A stretch of DNA of 64,000 nt from Owenia fusiformis (taxonomy: Eukaryota > Annelida > Polychaeta > Sabellida > Oweniidae). The translations under genes and the position numbers were made by a program. The notes below the pieces were generated by a model. It made no database searches, was not told the origin of the DNA, and saw nothing but the letters and a program-made list of their open reading frames with translations. The DNA lies in NCBI GenBank assembly GCA_903813345.2, contig CAIIXF020000003.1, forward strand, positions 25,685,248 to 25,749,247, read 5' to 3'. Of this stretch, positions 15,001 through 25,266 are shown piece after piece. Every line of letters starts with the position of its first letter. Within the stretch, counting starts at the first letter, position 1.

Positions 15001-18000
15001 TTCCAGAATTCTCCACAGGATTTTTTCTCAAGTGGGTACAAAATTCTCATTTCACAATTCAGACCAAAATTGGTCAAAATGAGCCCATTTTCCATGGTTT
15101 TCCTCATTTTACAAGTAAGTGAAATTGGATTTTCAGTTTGGTGCAAGCCTGTTTTTACAAGTAAGTGAAATTGGATTTTCAGTTTGGTGCAAGACTGCTT
15201 TTACAAGTAAGTGAAATTAGATTTTCAGTTTGGTGCAAGACTGCTTTTACAAGTAAGTGAAATTGGATTTTCAGTTTGGTGCAAGACTGCTTTTACAAGT
15301 AAGTGAAATTGGATTTTAAGTTTGGTGCAAGCCTGTTTTTACAAGTAAGTGAAATTGATTTTCAGTTGGGTGCAAGCCTGTTTTTCAAATCTCTGGGGCA
15401 TTTCCTCCTCATTTTACTGAATTAGCATTGGTGCTGCTACTTAACATGGCACCAGATGGTCTTGCCCAACGGAAAAGCAGACACCATTCACCGTATGTTA
15501 AGATGTTGATTGCAACTTATAGGCTTGATTATAGGAATTACACTGTATCGTCGCAGATGTAACATGAAACAATCTGCAACACTCATACAATATACACAGC
15601 AAGGGTTTCATTAGAATTGTTAACAAAAGGCAAAATGAATTTAAACCAGCAAGCAAAAGTACAGTGTTAGGAATTGTGATATAACTTGGCTGCTGCTGAG
15701 TTACAAAATTGCTCAAAACAACAGGTGATTTTCGTGAAAATAAGAATCAGAAAAATTGCCTGTTGTCAGCTGCTAATGAAACCCCCGCATAAACCCTGTG
15801 ATTAGCAGACCCAGCAGTACATGGGAAGCCTATCCACTTACATGTATTCTACTATGTTCTTCACTTTATGCTTGTATGCTCTGCGGTGTAACACATTTCG
15901 TGTGTGATACATATCATACAGACAATTCGCTTCCTAATAAAATACCATTTATTTATAGAACAAGTTGTTTGAAGGGTTGTTTTAATTTGAAAGTAGTATT
16001 GATTATGTAAATGACATATCTTTATGATTGAAAAAATATTTGAATTATTATTGATAAAGTAGTATAAGACTTCATAAGAGGGGGATTTTGCATGCGCTAG
16101 ATCAAATTATAATTATTTTTCAAAGTTCCTTTTAAAATAGTCAATTTGATGGTTTTTATTAAGGTAACTTCTGCTTGTAAACTCTTATTTCCTAGTTAAA
16201 TAAATGTATAATACTATGATTTTCAATAATTGTAAAACGTGTCAAATAGGCAAATCACTTCCAAGTCAATTAGAACTAACAAGGTACTCACCTTATCCCT
16301 GGAGCAGATCTGGGGAACCCCATCAACTTCCAAAACACGGGCAAACTTGATGAACCGTAAATGGTCAAAGTTGTTATTAAACCCTAAATGGTGGCAATCT
16401 CTGGCAAAGTAATCCCACTTGTCCACATCAATGCCATTCCTTTTATTTGCTACAATCTCATATAGGAAGCTCTTGGATTTTGGACGACCGCGATAGTTCC
16501 AATTCTTGTTTCGTGTAGAAGGTCCTGGAATAAATTTTAAAAATGAAAACTGTGAAAATGGGATTTAACCCTTCTGACTTTTTATGAAGACACAGAAATA
16601 TTCCTAATACTGTAAATAAGGCTTCAGTGTTTTTCTAAATAAATCCATAGAGATTTAAGTTTATTCAAGTAATTCAACAACCATTCAGTTTTGAATGAGA
16701 CCCCATGTAGGGTCTGAAATTTGACGCACAATATTGTCCCATAGGTGGGACTTGACATTGTACTTTATCCTTGTAGTATGCACTTATGAGATTCCCAGTA
16801 ATCGGAATTACGACTATATTTGAGCAGCTATTATTGCCCGGAGGGTGGGAAAATTGATTAATTGGTAAGGAATTGGACATCGCAATATTTTCATTTTGTC
16901 GATATCCCCACCCTTTCCCAGTTAGGGGGTCTCTGGCAAACCTTTATATGGTGCATAAGGTTCAAAATACTAGTAGAATTTTATAAATTTTACTAGCAGA
17001 AATTTATAAATGATAACAGTACTAACATAATTTAACAATATTAGTGTTTACTTTGTGTACACCTAACCCTTTATGGATATGCATGTGTAATAAAGTTCAT
17101 AATGACAAGCACATTAATTGTTTAATTAATATTCATTCAGCCAACCACGTACCAAGATATTAATTTCTCCACATAATCATAAAATAAAAATAAATTAGCC
17201 CCACTGGTGTAGGAGTTAATATGTTAGCTATTCATGAGGTGCAAATATTTTTAATAAATAATAATAAAAATAAATAAATTTTTATACAATAAATTTTTTC
17301 TCACAACTTGAACAAACAATCACTTATTCATTTACTAGTATATGAAAAAAAAAATTATGCAGTGTTTATTCAATTCCGCATTTTATTCCATTTAAAATAC
17401 TTTTGATCAAAACACTTCACTAACCAGCAATCTGTTCTTTGATGAAGATACGGTCTCTTTCTGTTAAACCATGTTGTTCAAACAATGGGATTAGATTGTT
17501 GTCTTCTACGAGATAGTCAAACATTTGAACTGAAGCATCCTCATGCTGAAACACAAAGTATACATATAGGAAATCTCCCATAAGCCATCCAGAACTATTG
17601 CTAGTTTTTGTGGAGCAAAAACATGTTTTTTAAAGGATTGGTATCGATGTGGTGAACTTTTTGGACACGCATTTCTCTTAGACCAGTGATCAAAACATTC
17701 AATTTTTTACAGAATGTTTTCAATAATTGGTTTAAGAGAAAAACATTGTTGAATTCAGTTCACCATATCAATACCTATGCTTTCATGTTTAAATGGACAC
17801 TTTGTCAAAAATTGTGAATCTAGCAATGGAAGGAATGATAACCATTTAGACAATTGGATCCTCATATGATTTTATATAGGTGACAGGCAACATTGCAAAA
17901 TAATCCACTGTTTTAGTCACTATATATTGCGGTGATGCAAAAACACAATCTAAAACAAGTTCATAATTGTGAAAATGAACAAGCATGATGTAATGAAATA

Positions 18001-21000
18001 CAAGGGTAGGATTGTTGAATTTCGACTGGTTGGACTGACATGTGACTAATATGTCATTAATATTTAATATGACATGATTTTTGAGTAAATAAAAATGAAT
18101 TATTGGTTTGAAATTAATAAAATAGCCATTTTATGTGTAATTTATGTGTTACAAGATGAGATCGTTACATACCCTCCATTTACTGTTCTTATCTATCTTG
18201 GGAATAAACTTCCCATCAAACATATGAGAGAATGGACCATGTCCTGAAATGAAGAAGTTACAAATACAGTAAAACCTGTTTTAGTGGAACACCCTAGGTG
18301 CCTCAAAAATTCAACTTGGGTGGTGTCCCTTACAGAGGTATTGAGACATTAAGACAAGGTGTCATGGGACTCTTACAGAGTGTTGAGCTTACAGATGTTC
18401 TGCTGAACAGTTTATATGTATACAGGTTATTTTTTTGTATTTCATATAGGTAGCGACAGTATAATATTGACTCAACATTTTTTCAAAAATAAAAAATTTC
18501 AAAGTCTGACGATTATTTAATTTAGCTATTACATAACATGTATTTTGAAACAATCCAACATGAAAAGTGTGACAACTGGCACTCACCCAGGTCATGGCAC
18601 AGCCCTGCTATCTGTACACAGATGATGTCTGCATCCGTAATATGTAGGAATGGTTGTCTAGTTCGAATAGCACGTACCAGTTGGCCAGCCAACCAGCACA
18701 CACTGGAAATAAACATAATATATGTACAGCCCCTGTGTAGCAAAGCACAGTGGTTCTGGCAAAGCTACTTTGCATGAAGGTATGAGTGGTAAACATCCCA
18801 TAAAAGGTATTGGCAAAAAAACAAAAGGTAGTAGTGGTATGTACTCTTATTTCAATGACTATTGTATGTACAGAGGAGATTTTACTGGGTCTGTCTCCCA
18901 TTATTAACAACCATAAAATTATAAAGACGACCATAAAATAATGAAGACGACCATAAAATAATATAATGAAGACGACAATAAAATAATAAAGACATACTTT
19001 AACTCAACTTTGAATAATATACTAATGAATGAAACATCTGTACAATATATTTGTTGGAGGGGTTACAAATGCAAATATATATACATGTATATACGAAATG
19101 CCCTGTATCATAGGGCCGAAGAGAAATGTGACATACCCAATTGAGTGTTCAAATCTATTGTGAGTGGCACCAGGGAACACCCAGTAGCACCCTCCCAACT
19201 GCTTCAAGAATCGTAAACGTTGGAACTGTTTTGTATCAATGATGGCTGCACACAGAGAAGACACCTCGATGTGACCATGGATAGGGTCATTAAACACCTG
19301 AAAGTATATTTTTCATTGAGTGCATATATCGTGTTTAATGAAATTAAAATGTTTATGAAAATATTAATATGGTATTCAATTCACTACTTTTCAAAGCCCC
19401 TATAGTGTGGTGCTGTGAATATTTATTACTTTTACTATTTTTTGATTTTCTAATCAACAGGCTTGAAACCAGGATTGAAAATTTAATGACGAGGAGAAAA
19501 TAATGTTTGGCTTTAGTTTGGAAGGCAAATTTCTTCTTAAAGAGTGACACCATGTTCACCTCTATGATAAAATCCCCCTCAAAGAACTGCATTTTTATCA
19601 GCTTTTATTCATCATTTTGTAAACTCATAAAAAATTGGTATATATTCTATTCATATTGTGATGATAACGCCACTTATAAGTATTTGTAACAGGTCATGTT
19701 GACCCCTACTGCTTGTTTCATACTGATAACATTGACAATTGACAATATTAATTGCTACGTGCCAAGTATTTTATATCAACAACTGTCGGAATATTAAATA
19801 TACGATTTTTCTTTTTTCCTCATTTCACATGTTGTAGGCAGAATCTCAACGACACTATTCCTGTAACCAGCATAATCGAGTGGATCACCAGTGTATTTAC
19901 CAATTTTTGATGCTTTCAAATTGTGACTTTCTAACATCAAAATTTTCCAAATTATTGAAATCAGACTAATTTTGAGAACTAAATTTTAAGAAACGTTATG
20001 CTACAAGTGCAGAAATTAATTAATTTTTCATTCTATTGCATGTAGTCCAGTACAAATATTTAATAGACAAACAATATATGAATCAATAACAAGGAGGATT
20101 TATCATTAGAAACTAGAGTAACAACCATGGAATCAGAATGTAGAATCTTTAAATTTTGATCAATTTCCGTGGAACCAACATATTTCTTAGGGGTCAATAA
20201 ACACATTTGGCTATATTACATTCAGTGATCTCACCATGTCACTTTTACCTTTCCCCCCTACTTGAAACCAAAGGCCCCCTAGTTGGCACCCTGCACTCCA
20301 ACTTCTGATTTGCAAAATGAGTGAAGTAAGAGTAGTGAGCGCAGATTTTTTCAGACTTGAAAATTGCAGCCAGTTGAATTTTTGGGGAGAACACTGACAT
20401 TAACTTTTAGTTCATTGTATGTTACCTTAGTACTATGTTCAGCATCAGCCAAGCTGTGGAGTTCCCTTATGAGCTGTAACACTTTTAGTCTTTGCCCCAT
20501 AGGTCTACAACATTACAGCAGGATTGAGTAAGATTGAAAACTTTAGAATTACTATAGGCCTAATAGTTAACAGTAAGATATTGTTTCAGAAAATGAACAA
20601 AGTGCCTAAGACTTTCCTCAAGTTTCTAGATCCTCGATCCCTCTAATTCACCATTAGTCACATATCTTATCATATAGGATAAGATAATTCAAAAGGCTAC
20701 ATTTAAGTATTATAGGCCACATTTTTAAATACTATGCCTCTGTGATTGGGATAGACACAAGACATTGGCCATAATATTAATATCAACTCACTTGATTTCC
20801 ATTTTCTGTAAGTGTTCCTCGGTGAGATCTTTGAGTACGGCTCCAGCAATGGCTTCTCCTGCAAATTACAAATTTTTACTATAATCATGGATTAGAATGA
20901 GGTTTTATCGCTCATGAATGGTCAATTGTGGCTTGAAATTGGTCACACTTTGAAAAATAACTTGCTTCAATGAATGTGTTATTTTATTGCTTTGTAACCA

Positions 21001-24000
21001 TATTGCTCATGCTCCTCATGGAGCGTTTGGAGCATTTTACTCCATTGGTTAGGTGCGGCTATATGACGCCACAGTTAAGAGGCACAGTAACTCTAGCCCA
21101 TAGTCTCCCGAATGATCTTTCAGCTCAATGCTACCCCTTAATCAGTATTCTCCCTATCCTCTATTTAATTCAAGAGTTCATAGTTTAAACATATAGTTTT
21201 GATAATCATACACCTTTTTGACAATATTTTTTAGCTACTGTAGATTGGGTTAATTTGGCGCCCGCTTTAATTTGGCGAATTTGGCGAAATTGAAAAATTC
21301 GCCAATATAAATCTCCGCTAAAATTTAGAATGAATCCCCGGGAATCATCTAGGGTATTTCGTCCAGTGTATTTAGGTCTCTTCCGGTTCATTTTTTCCAA
21401 AAATATGAAAAAATGTCTCTCATAAATTGGCTCAGAACTGGTCAGTCACTCATTTATACTCAGGGAAAAGTAGCAGCATCGATTGAGGTGTAAAATGTAA
21501 AGGATGATCTCACAAAAATGTACAAACGTGGTGAATATCGCCAGTGGTCCTCAAAAGAAAAAATGAACATAGCCAAACATGCCCATTTACATGGTAATTC
21601 GCAAACAGCGCGTAAGTTTAACATTCCATTAACATTTTTTTGCATATCCGCCAAATTAAATAGCCGCCAATATGCCAAAAATGGCAAAATCGCCAAATTA
21701 AGTAGCGCCAAATTAACCCAATCTACAGTACCATTCGAACAGATGCAAGCAATGATACAGCTGCCACAATAATTTCAAATGAATGTTCTTGTGTTTATTG
21801 CTCCTTAACCAAGTAAGAAGTTCCCTAACATGTATTTGACATAATGTTAGAGGCAAACTACACATTTCATGACTGCATATTCATTGTCGACCAGTAACAC
21901 ACAGTAATTTATGTTTGAGTCTTCTATACACAACAGGATTTTAAAAATTCATTTTTTTCTCATTTCATCTAACTTTTCAGTTAGTGGTTGGAAATATAGA
22001 CTTAATATTACAGTTTAGCAGCCCTGCCCCCACGACCCATGCCTGTGATAGCTTGGGTCATAAATCATTTCACACCTACTGCGCTGACCTATTCTCAACC
22101 AATCAGCAAGCTGGAATGAACAAGTGCTAAATATGTGCACAATAATTATGCAATTAAGTCAGAGAAAATGACCATATAGAAAGCTGTCCTTATTTCGACG
22201 ACGAATGTTGATCTCCCTGTGATTAGCGCGGTGAGTTCAGAGATTTATTGAAAACTGAAATAATGAAGATCAAACTCTCTTTTGAGAAGCAAAGTCGAAC
22301 GAATGCAAAGGGAAATTGGAAAGGCTGTAGATTACAGAACTGTTTCTTTCGAAAAAGGTGCAAAAAAGTATACATTGACTACATTATTTAAAAGGGCGCT
22401 TTCTAACAATTTTTATTGTCAAGTTTATTGTCAAGCTAAAACACAAAATATAACAAGAAGCTAAAGGTCTGTATTTAAATTTTATCCTGAGAAATCCTGA
22501 GATAAACTCATACTTATCCTGAGATAACCTTGTACTTTGTAATATAGGAAAGTCTTATGGCAAAAAATAAGCAATTCAAGGACAATTAAGGACAATGTTG
22601 AATGACTTAAATTCCTTACTTGAAATGATATCATATGAGAAACAGAACACAAATGAAAATGAAACATACCACACTGATTTGCTAGATAATTATGAAAACA
22701 TGTCTGAATATTAGAAACTTTCCATTTCAAAGAACTTGTTTGAAATAAAATTACAATGATAAAAGTCAGTGGCTGAAACGAAAGTGAAAATAACATATTT
22801 GAATACTGAATATTATAAAGTAGTAAATTGTGCATCCTTTTGTAAGAACTTGAATTTTGTCTGAAATGAGATCACACATATGGGTGACATATGTGAGTAG
22901 AGCGTCCAAACTGATTATTTCCTTATGAGTTCCGCAAGTCTTGATTTAGAAAATCAGATATATTATGCTTAATTTTTACACTTTGTATCTTTTCTGTCAT
23001 ATTACTCAATGAAATGATTTATTTCTGATTGTAGCTCTAAAATATTAAAACATTCAGTTTACATAAAATATGAGTTTAATTATGAAACACCCGACCCATC
23101 GAACATATTTATTCCTTGTTGGAATGAAATGCCAATTGAAGCAAAAACTTCAGATAAAATCCGCCATTTTGAATATTATGGAGATGAATTTTGGACGTCT
23201 GATAAAAGGTTGTAATGCATTTCAATTCAAATCAAATATGACAAATAACTTGAGCATTGCCCTGTAACATAATTCAGTTGAAGCCATGTCCATACTATGA
23301 TCATCAGGTTATTGATTTTAGGGAGGGGGTGTATAGAAAAGACACCCCTCTGACCCTTCTATTCTGATGAATGGGATAGGGATGAATGGGATTTGGACCA
23401 TTCGGCTTCAGACTAATGGAATTCTGACTAATGTTGTCTAGATGTGACATAATTATAGGCCTACATCACAGTGAACAGAATTTCCTTCATATCATTATTT
23501 AAAACTACAAGTGCGGAATATTTTACGTCAATATATTGATGTTTCTCAAATGGATAATACACATCTTTATCATGATTTTGAGTTTTGGCAGTCATACAGG
23601 CCCGAAATAACACCCAATAGGATCTAGAAAAACATATTTCATATCTCAATCTTGCTATTATGGCAAGATAATACTGCGAATGTGAGCACTCCAAAATTCA
23701 TAAAATGATCAAAACTCTGCCTGTTGACCTACATGTATCACATTCACTGGTGATCCACTCGATTACGCTGGTTACCGAAACGGTTCATTTTGGTAACAAC
23801 ATGTCGGAACATCATGGTACATTTTGTTACCAAAACAAACCGTTTCGGCAACCAGCGTAATCGAGCGAATCACCAGTGTCATTGCAAATGATCATGTAGC
23901 CTAAACAAACTGGGTTTAGGTTACTCACTTCGAGAGCCATGTTAGATTTTGAAACTTATGGCTCTCAAACGGGGAAGTGAACAGCTGATTAATAGTGACC

Positions 24001-25266
24001 TTTGAATTCGAATTAAGTTGATCCGCGGCTTACTTTTGGTCTCTAACTGTGTCTTACATCAGTATCATCAATCCGTGTAAGTATTGGAGCGCTGGAGTAC
24101 TTCTTTTTCGATCAAGACTTGTAAATTGTTCATCGAGTTAAAGTTTTATAGACCTATTTCCAATATGGCGGTTTGCTAGGTGCGAGATACGCAACGAACG
24201 AAATTAATTTTGAGAATTAGTTAGGTTCGGACAACCTCCGGAGATTTACGGAAATGTCCGAGCAGAAACCGCCATATTGGAATTTGGCAGTAAAACTATT
24301 CACTCGACTAACAATTACAAGTCTTGATCGAAAAAGAAGTACTCCAGCGCTCCAATACTTACACGGATTGATGATACTGATGTAAGACACAGTTAGAGAC
24401 CAAAAGTAAGCCGCGGATCGACTTAATTCGATTTCAAAGGTCACGATCATTGAGCTGTCCAAATGCTCCGTGGGAAAGCTATTATATCAAAATCCAAATA
24501 GCTTTCGCAGGAAGTAAGGCTCTAATACTTACACGGATTGATGATACTGATGTAAGACACAGTTAGAGACCAAAAGTAAGCCGCGGATCGACTTAATTTG
24601 ATTTCAAAGGTCACAATCATTCAGCTGTCCAAATGCCCCGTGGGAAAGCTATTATATCAAAATCCAAATAGCTTTCGCAGGAAGTAAGGTTTAGGAATAA
24701 ACCAGGTTTAGGAACAAACTGTATTTATTGTTTCTACGGGAAACGTCATTGTGATTCTTGATAATCTCTGGTGTGACATCATCTGAAGTGGTGTCACATT
24801 AACTGACTCCAAGATCAAGTAAATAAGTACTTTTTTAAGATTTCGTGTCTGATCCTTGAGTGAATTTGTTTCGCCTTGAGACCAATGGGAGGAATCTGGC
24901 CGAAGTTCATGATTTTCACGAGTAAACATTAATGCACATCAGAAAAAAAGTCTGGGAAAAGATCAAGACCAATGGATTCTGACCATTGGGATTCGAACCA
25001 ATGCTATAAGTTCTAGCCTAGTCAGTCACTCAGAGAAATTCTCTTTCAATTCAAATGCCTTGAACTTGATTCAACAAAAAAACTTGAAACTTACTTTCAA
25101 ATACAACTGCAACATCGTTTAGATCATTCTGCATTAGATGTTCACAGACCTGATGCACAGTCCAATCTTTGAAATCGGTATATATGAGATTCTTTGGTTG
25201 CTCAACTGGATAAATACTAGACGATTCGCCAGCATCATTTTTCTTCAATCTTTTTACCGCGGACAT
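5909..25266 (-). CDS. SAMHD1: SAMHD1 dNTP triphosphohydrolase, copy 1 (complete, 15 exons)
   Basis: Joined exons (minus strand, 5' to 3'): 25266-25095, 20858-20792, 20504-20426, 19297-19137, 18702-18587, 18243-18173, 17545-17425, 16524-16292, 15933-15842 (or 13807-13716), 11842-11633, 11068-11014, 10453-10373, 9827-9723, 9365-9225, 6040-5909. They total 1836 bp, 611 residues plus stop; human SAMHD1 has 626. Residues ~30-100 form the N-terminal SAM domain. The HD phosphohydrolase domain starts at VFNDPIHGH (107-115). Metal and catalytic residues are visible: H157 in HNRFEH, H196-D197 in LCHDLGHGPFSH, H223, and D297 in [14 protein letters not shown]. The family cleaves dNTPs to deoxynucleoside plus triphosphate as a dNTP-activated tetramer, mostly in the nucleus, limiting dNTP pools and retroviral replication. 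The C-terminus has TPCK, a CDK-type TPxK site, and ends QKRLF, like the human tail. All splice phases agree. The start is the first ATG in frame, with A at -3. Confidence 0.95.
6013..7868 (-). repeat. ~100-bp tandem array made from the exon 15 splice junction
   Basis: Fourteen units with 100-104 bp spacing (GACTGTC core at 6028, 6321, 6421, 6521, 6621, 6722, 6823, 6926, 7281, 7382, 7483, 7584, 7685, 7789). Read on the minus strand, each unit holds a pyrimidine-rich tract, TTACAG, and a copy of the exon start GGAGGTGACAGTC. About ten upstream units keep the AG (exon starts would fall at 6333, 6433, 6533, 6633, 6835, 6938, 7293, 7394, 7495, 7697); those at 6734, 7596 and 7801 have lost it. A ~250-bp block with an internal hairpin occurs twice (about 6055-6305 and 7017-7265), so the array also grew by a larger duplication. 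Confidence 0.92.
7865..7990 (+). repeat. Dispersed repeat family A
   Basis: Core AGGCATTAACATGCAAAGTG ... CATTTGTTAC. Related pieces at 11252-11400, 32380-32495 (reversed), 35525-35670 and 63785-63860; the 11252 and 35525 copies share a longer tail (AGTCAGATTTGAACTT, GGTCAATTTGAAGC). Confidence 0.7.
8053..8202. mobile_element. ~150-bp palindromic MITE, SAMHD1-1 intron 14
   Basis: Arms AATGGTTGATTCCGTATATC and GATATACAGAATCAACCATT, with mirrored ACTCACTAGAGTATA inside. Confidence 0.75.
8250..8349 (+). repeat. 20-bp tandem repeat, 5 copies
   Basis: AGTTGTATAT plus ten variable bases; starts at 8251, 8271, 8291, 8311, 8331 exactly 20 bp apart. Confidence 0.85.
8605..8710. repeat. ~105-bp hairpin
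   Basis: TATCATTGAATATATGCCTT and CTGTCGTAATATA pair with TATATTGGTGACAG and AGGCATATATTCAATGATA. Likely MITE in SAMHD1-1 intron 14. Confidence 0.75.
9225..9365 (-). CDS. SAMHD1: SAMHD1-1 exon 14
   Basis: 141 bp, 47 codons. Encodes [20 protein letters not shown] through DKPR. The donor (AGG|GTGAAT) is weak; if the intron is retained, translation adds only VNIK before TAA, giving an alternative short C-terminus without the TPxK site. Confidence 0.9.
9723..9827 (-). CDS. SAMHD1: SAMHD1-1 exon 13
   Basis: 105 bp, 35 codons. Encodes [20 protein letters not shown] then [15 protein letters not shown]; matches the human INMDYGMQEKNPIDHVSFY region. Acceptor TTTTTTCAG, donor GTAGAT. Confidence 0.94.
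10373..10453 (-). CDS. SAMHD1: SAMHD1-1 exon 12
   Basis: 81 bp, 27 codons. Encodes [20 protein letters not shown] then TSDLVVH. Acceptor TTCGCAG, donor GTAAGT. Copy 2 counterpart at 42852-42932 differs by one residue (T to A). Confidence 0.92.
10597..10724. repeat. ~128-bp hairpin MITE, SAMHD1-1 intron 11
   Basis: GAATGATTTGAAGTGCAATA at the left and its complement TATTGCACTTCAAATCATTC at the right, with ATATTCTGCTCGA mirrored inside. Confidence 0.8.
11014..11068 (-). CDS. SAMHD1: SAMHD1-1 exon 11
   Basis: 55 bp. Encodes [18 protein letters not shown]. Small linker exon, recognised by the GQTQP motif (human GETQP), phase and its copy at 43867-43921. Confidence 0.88.
11633..11842 (-). CDS. 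SAMHD1: SAMHD1-1 exon 10
   Basis: 210 bp. Encodes [19 protein letters not shown] through [13 protein letters not shown], the C-terminal lobe that helps tetramer assembly in the family. Matches copy 2 exon at 47687-47896, and the following intron is also alike (shared stretch from 11533 and 47584), showing a segmental duplication. Confidence 0.95.
13716..13807 (-). CDS. SAMHD1: SAMHD1-1 exon 9b (alternative version, closer to human)
   Basis: 92 bp. Begins [20 protein letters not shown], then [11 protein letters not shown], close to the human sequence of this region, with Asn at the N358 position. Acceptor TTTCTAG, donor GTAAGT. Lies 2.0 kb downstream of exon 9a. Using both, or neither, would shift the frame (92 is not a multiple of 3), so the two must be mutually exclusive. 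No counterpart seen in copy 2. Confidence 0.9.
15111..15390 (+). repeat. ~46-bp tandem repeat, ~6 copies, between exons 9a and 9b
   Basis: Unit TTTTACAAGTAAGTGAAATT then GGATTTTCAGTTTGGTGCAAG; first bases derive from a dispersed repeat (compare 13930-14110). Lies in the intron between the two alternative exons 9a and 9b. Confidence 0.85.
15842..15933 (-). CDS. SAMHD1: SAMHD1-1 exon 9a (alternative version)
   Basis: 92 bp. Begins [20 protein letters not shown], then [11 protein letters not shown]. Clean acceptor (TTATTAG) and donor (GTAAGT). It encodes exactly the same protein segment as 13716-13807 and has the same phases. In place of the Asn of human N358 it has Cys. It is the type also kept in copy 2 (50433-50524). 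Confidence 0.9.
16292..16524 (-). CDS. SAMHD1: SAMHD1-1 exon 8: HD domain, third metal ligand
   Basis: 233 bp. Encodes [20 protein letters not shown], then the conserved block with [19 protein letters not shown] (D297 = human D311, Y301 = Y315), RFIKFARV and ICSRDK. The last carries R338 and K340, matching human R352 and K354 of the allosteric site. Ends phase 0, so the next exon is freely exchangeable. Confidence 0.96.
17425..17545 (-). CDS. SAMHD1: SAMHD1-1 exon 7: HD domain, catalytic His
   Basis: 121 bp. Begins [12 protein letters not shown], where H223 matches human catalytic His233, and ends FIKEQIAG. Acceptor CTGAAACAGCATGA context (plus-strand read: tcatgctgaaac). Confidence 0.95.
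18173..18243 (-). CDS. SAMHD1: SAMHD1-1 exon 6: HD domain, HGPFSH
   Basis: 71 bp. Encodes [20 protein letters not shown] followed by KWR. The HGPFSH segment (human H210/H215 region) lies in the catalytic pocket. Followed by donor GTATGT. Confidence 0.95.
18587..18702 (-). CDS. SAMHD1: SAMHD1-1 exon 5: HD motif
   Basis: 116 bp. Encodes [16 protein letters not shown] through [17 protein letters not shown], with the defining His-Asp pair (H196-D197). Acceptor TTTCCAG, donor GTGAGT. Confidence 0.96.
18908..18995 (+). repeat. Short GACGACCATAAAATAAT tandem repeat
   Basis: About four degenerate copies of ATAAAATAATGAAGACGACC in SAMHD1-1 intron 4. Confidence 0.75.
19137..19297 (-). CDS. SAMHD1: SAMHD1-1 exon 4: start of HD domain
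   Basis: 161 bp. Encodes [12 protein letters not shown] through HNRFEHSIG. It contains the V/N residues of the allosteric pocket (human V117, N119), QFQRLR, and the first metal-binding His of the HD domain (FEHS, H157). Donor GTATGT. Confidence 0.96.
20426..20504 (-). CDS. SAMHD1: SAMHD1-1 exon 3: SAM end and linker
   Basis: 79 bp. Encodes [15 protein letters not shown] followed by [11 protein letters not shown]; the G-x-R-x-K-x-L-x-x-I motif closes the SAM domain. Ends in phase 0 before VFNDPIHG. A near-identical exon lies at 58621-58699 in copy 2. Confidence 0.92.
20792..20858 (-). CDS. SAMHD1: SAMHD1-1 exon 2: SAM domain
   Basis: 67 bp, encodes [20 protein letters not shown], the central SAM helices (L-x-x-L-T-E-E-H-L is a typical SAM pattern). 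Acceptor TTTGCAG, donor GTGAGT. Too short to appear as an isolated open frame; recognised by domain pattern and phase. Confidence 0.9.
21236..21730 (+). mobile_element. 495-bp DNA transposon remnant with HTH coding fragment
   Basis: Perfect terminal inverted repeats of about 25 bp (TACTGTAGATTGGGTTAATT ... reversed at 21706-21730), bounded by TA. Inside, from 21518, a frame reads [20 protein letters not shown] then [16 protein letters not shown], which looks like the N-terminal helix-turn-helix of a pogo/Tc-like transposase. No catalytic DDE part remains. It lies in SAMHD1-1 intron 1. Confidence 0.7.
23745..23878. mobile_element. MITE family B, 134 bp, SAMHD1-1 intron 1
   Basis: Almost all inverted repeat: CACTGGTGATCCACTCGATT ACG...CGTAATCGAGCGAATCACCAGTG, with ACCGAAACGG arms inside. 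A single end of the same family lies at about 19862-19893. Confidence 0.82.
23980..24460. repeat. ~480-bp near-palindrome in SAMHD1-1 intron 1
   Basis: Arms reverse complementary around 24220: ATCCGCGGCTTACTTTTGGT (left) against ACCAAAAGTAAGCCGCGGAT (right), and CCAATATGGCGGTTT against AAACCGCCATATTGG. Foldback element without open frame. Confidence 0.8.
24353..24688 (+). repeat. 168-bp tandem duplication
   Basis: The block TAATACTTACACGGATTGAT ... GCTTTCGCAGGAAGTAAGG occurs twice, at about 24353-24520 and 24521-24688, the first copy overlapping the right arm of the palindrome. Confidence 0.85.
25095..25266 (-). CDS. SAMHD1: SAMHD1-1 exon 1: start and first half of SAM domain
   Basis: Starts [11 protein letters not shown] and ends at VAVVFE plus one base (phase 1), donor GTAAGT. 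The [13 protein letters not shown] stretch is the beginning of a SAM domain (Trp35 is the usual core tryptophan). Only 57 residues; the upstream sequence has no earlier ATG in this frame close by. Confidence 0.88.

Noticed and set aside
18522-18934. Overlapping frames on both strands around 18.6-18.9 kb
   Set aside because: Only 18587-18702 is coding (SAMHD1 exon 5); the others are shadows or intron.
24975-24990. B-box-like GGTTCGAATCC on the minus strand
   Set aside because: No A box at proper spacing and no tRNA fold; probably chance.
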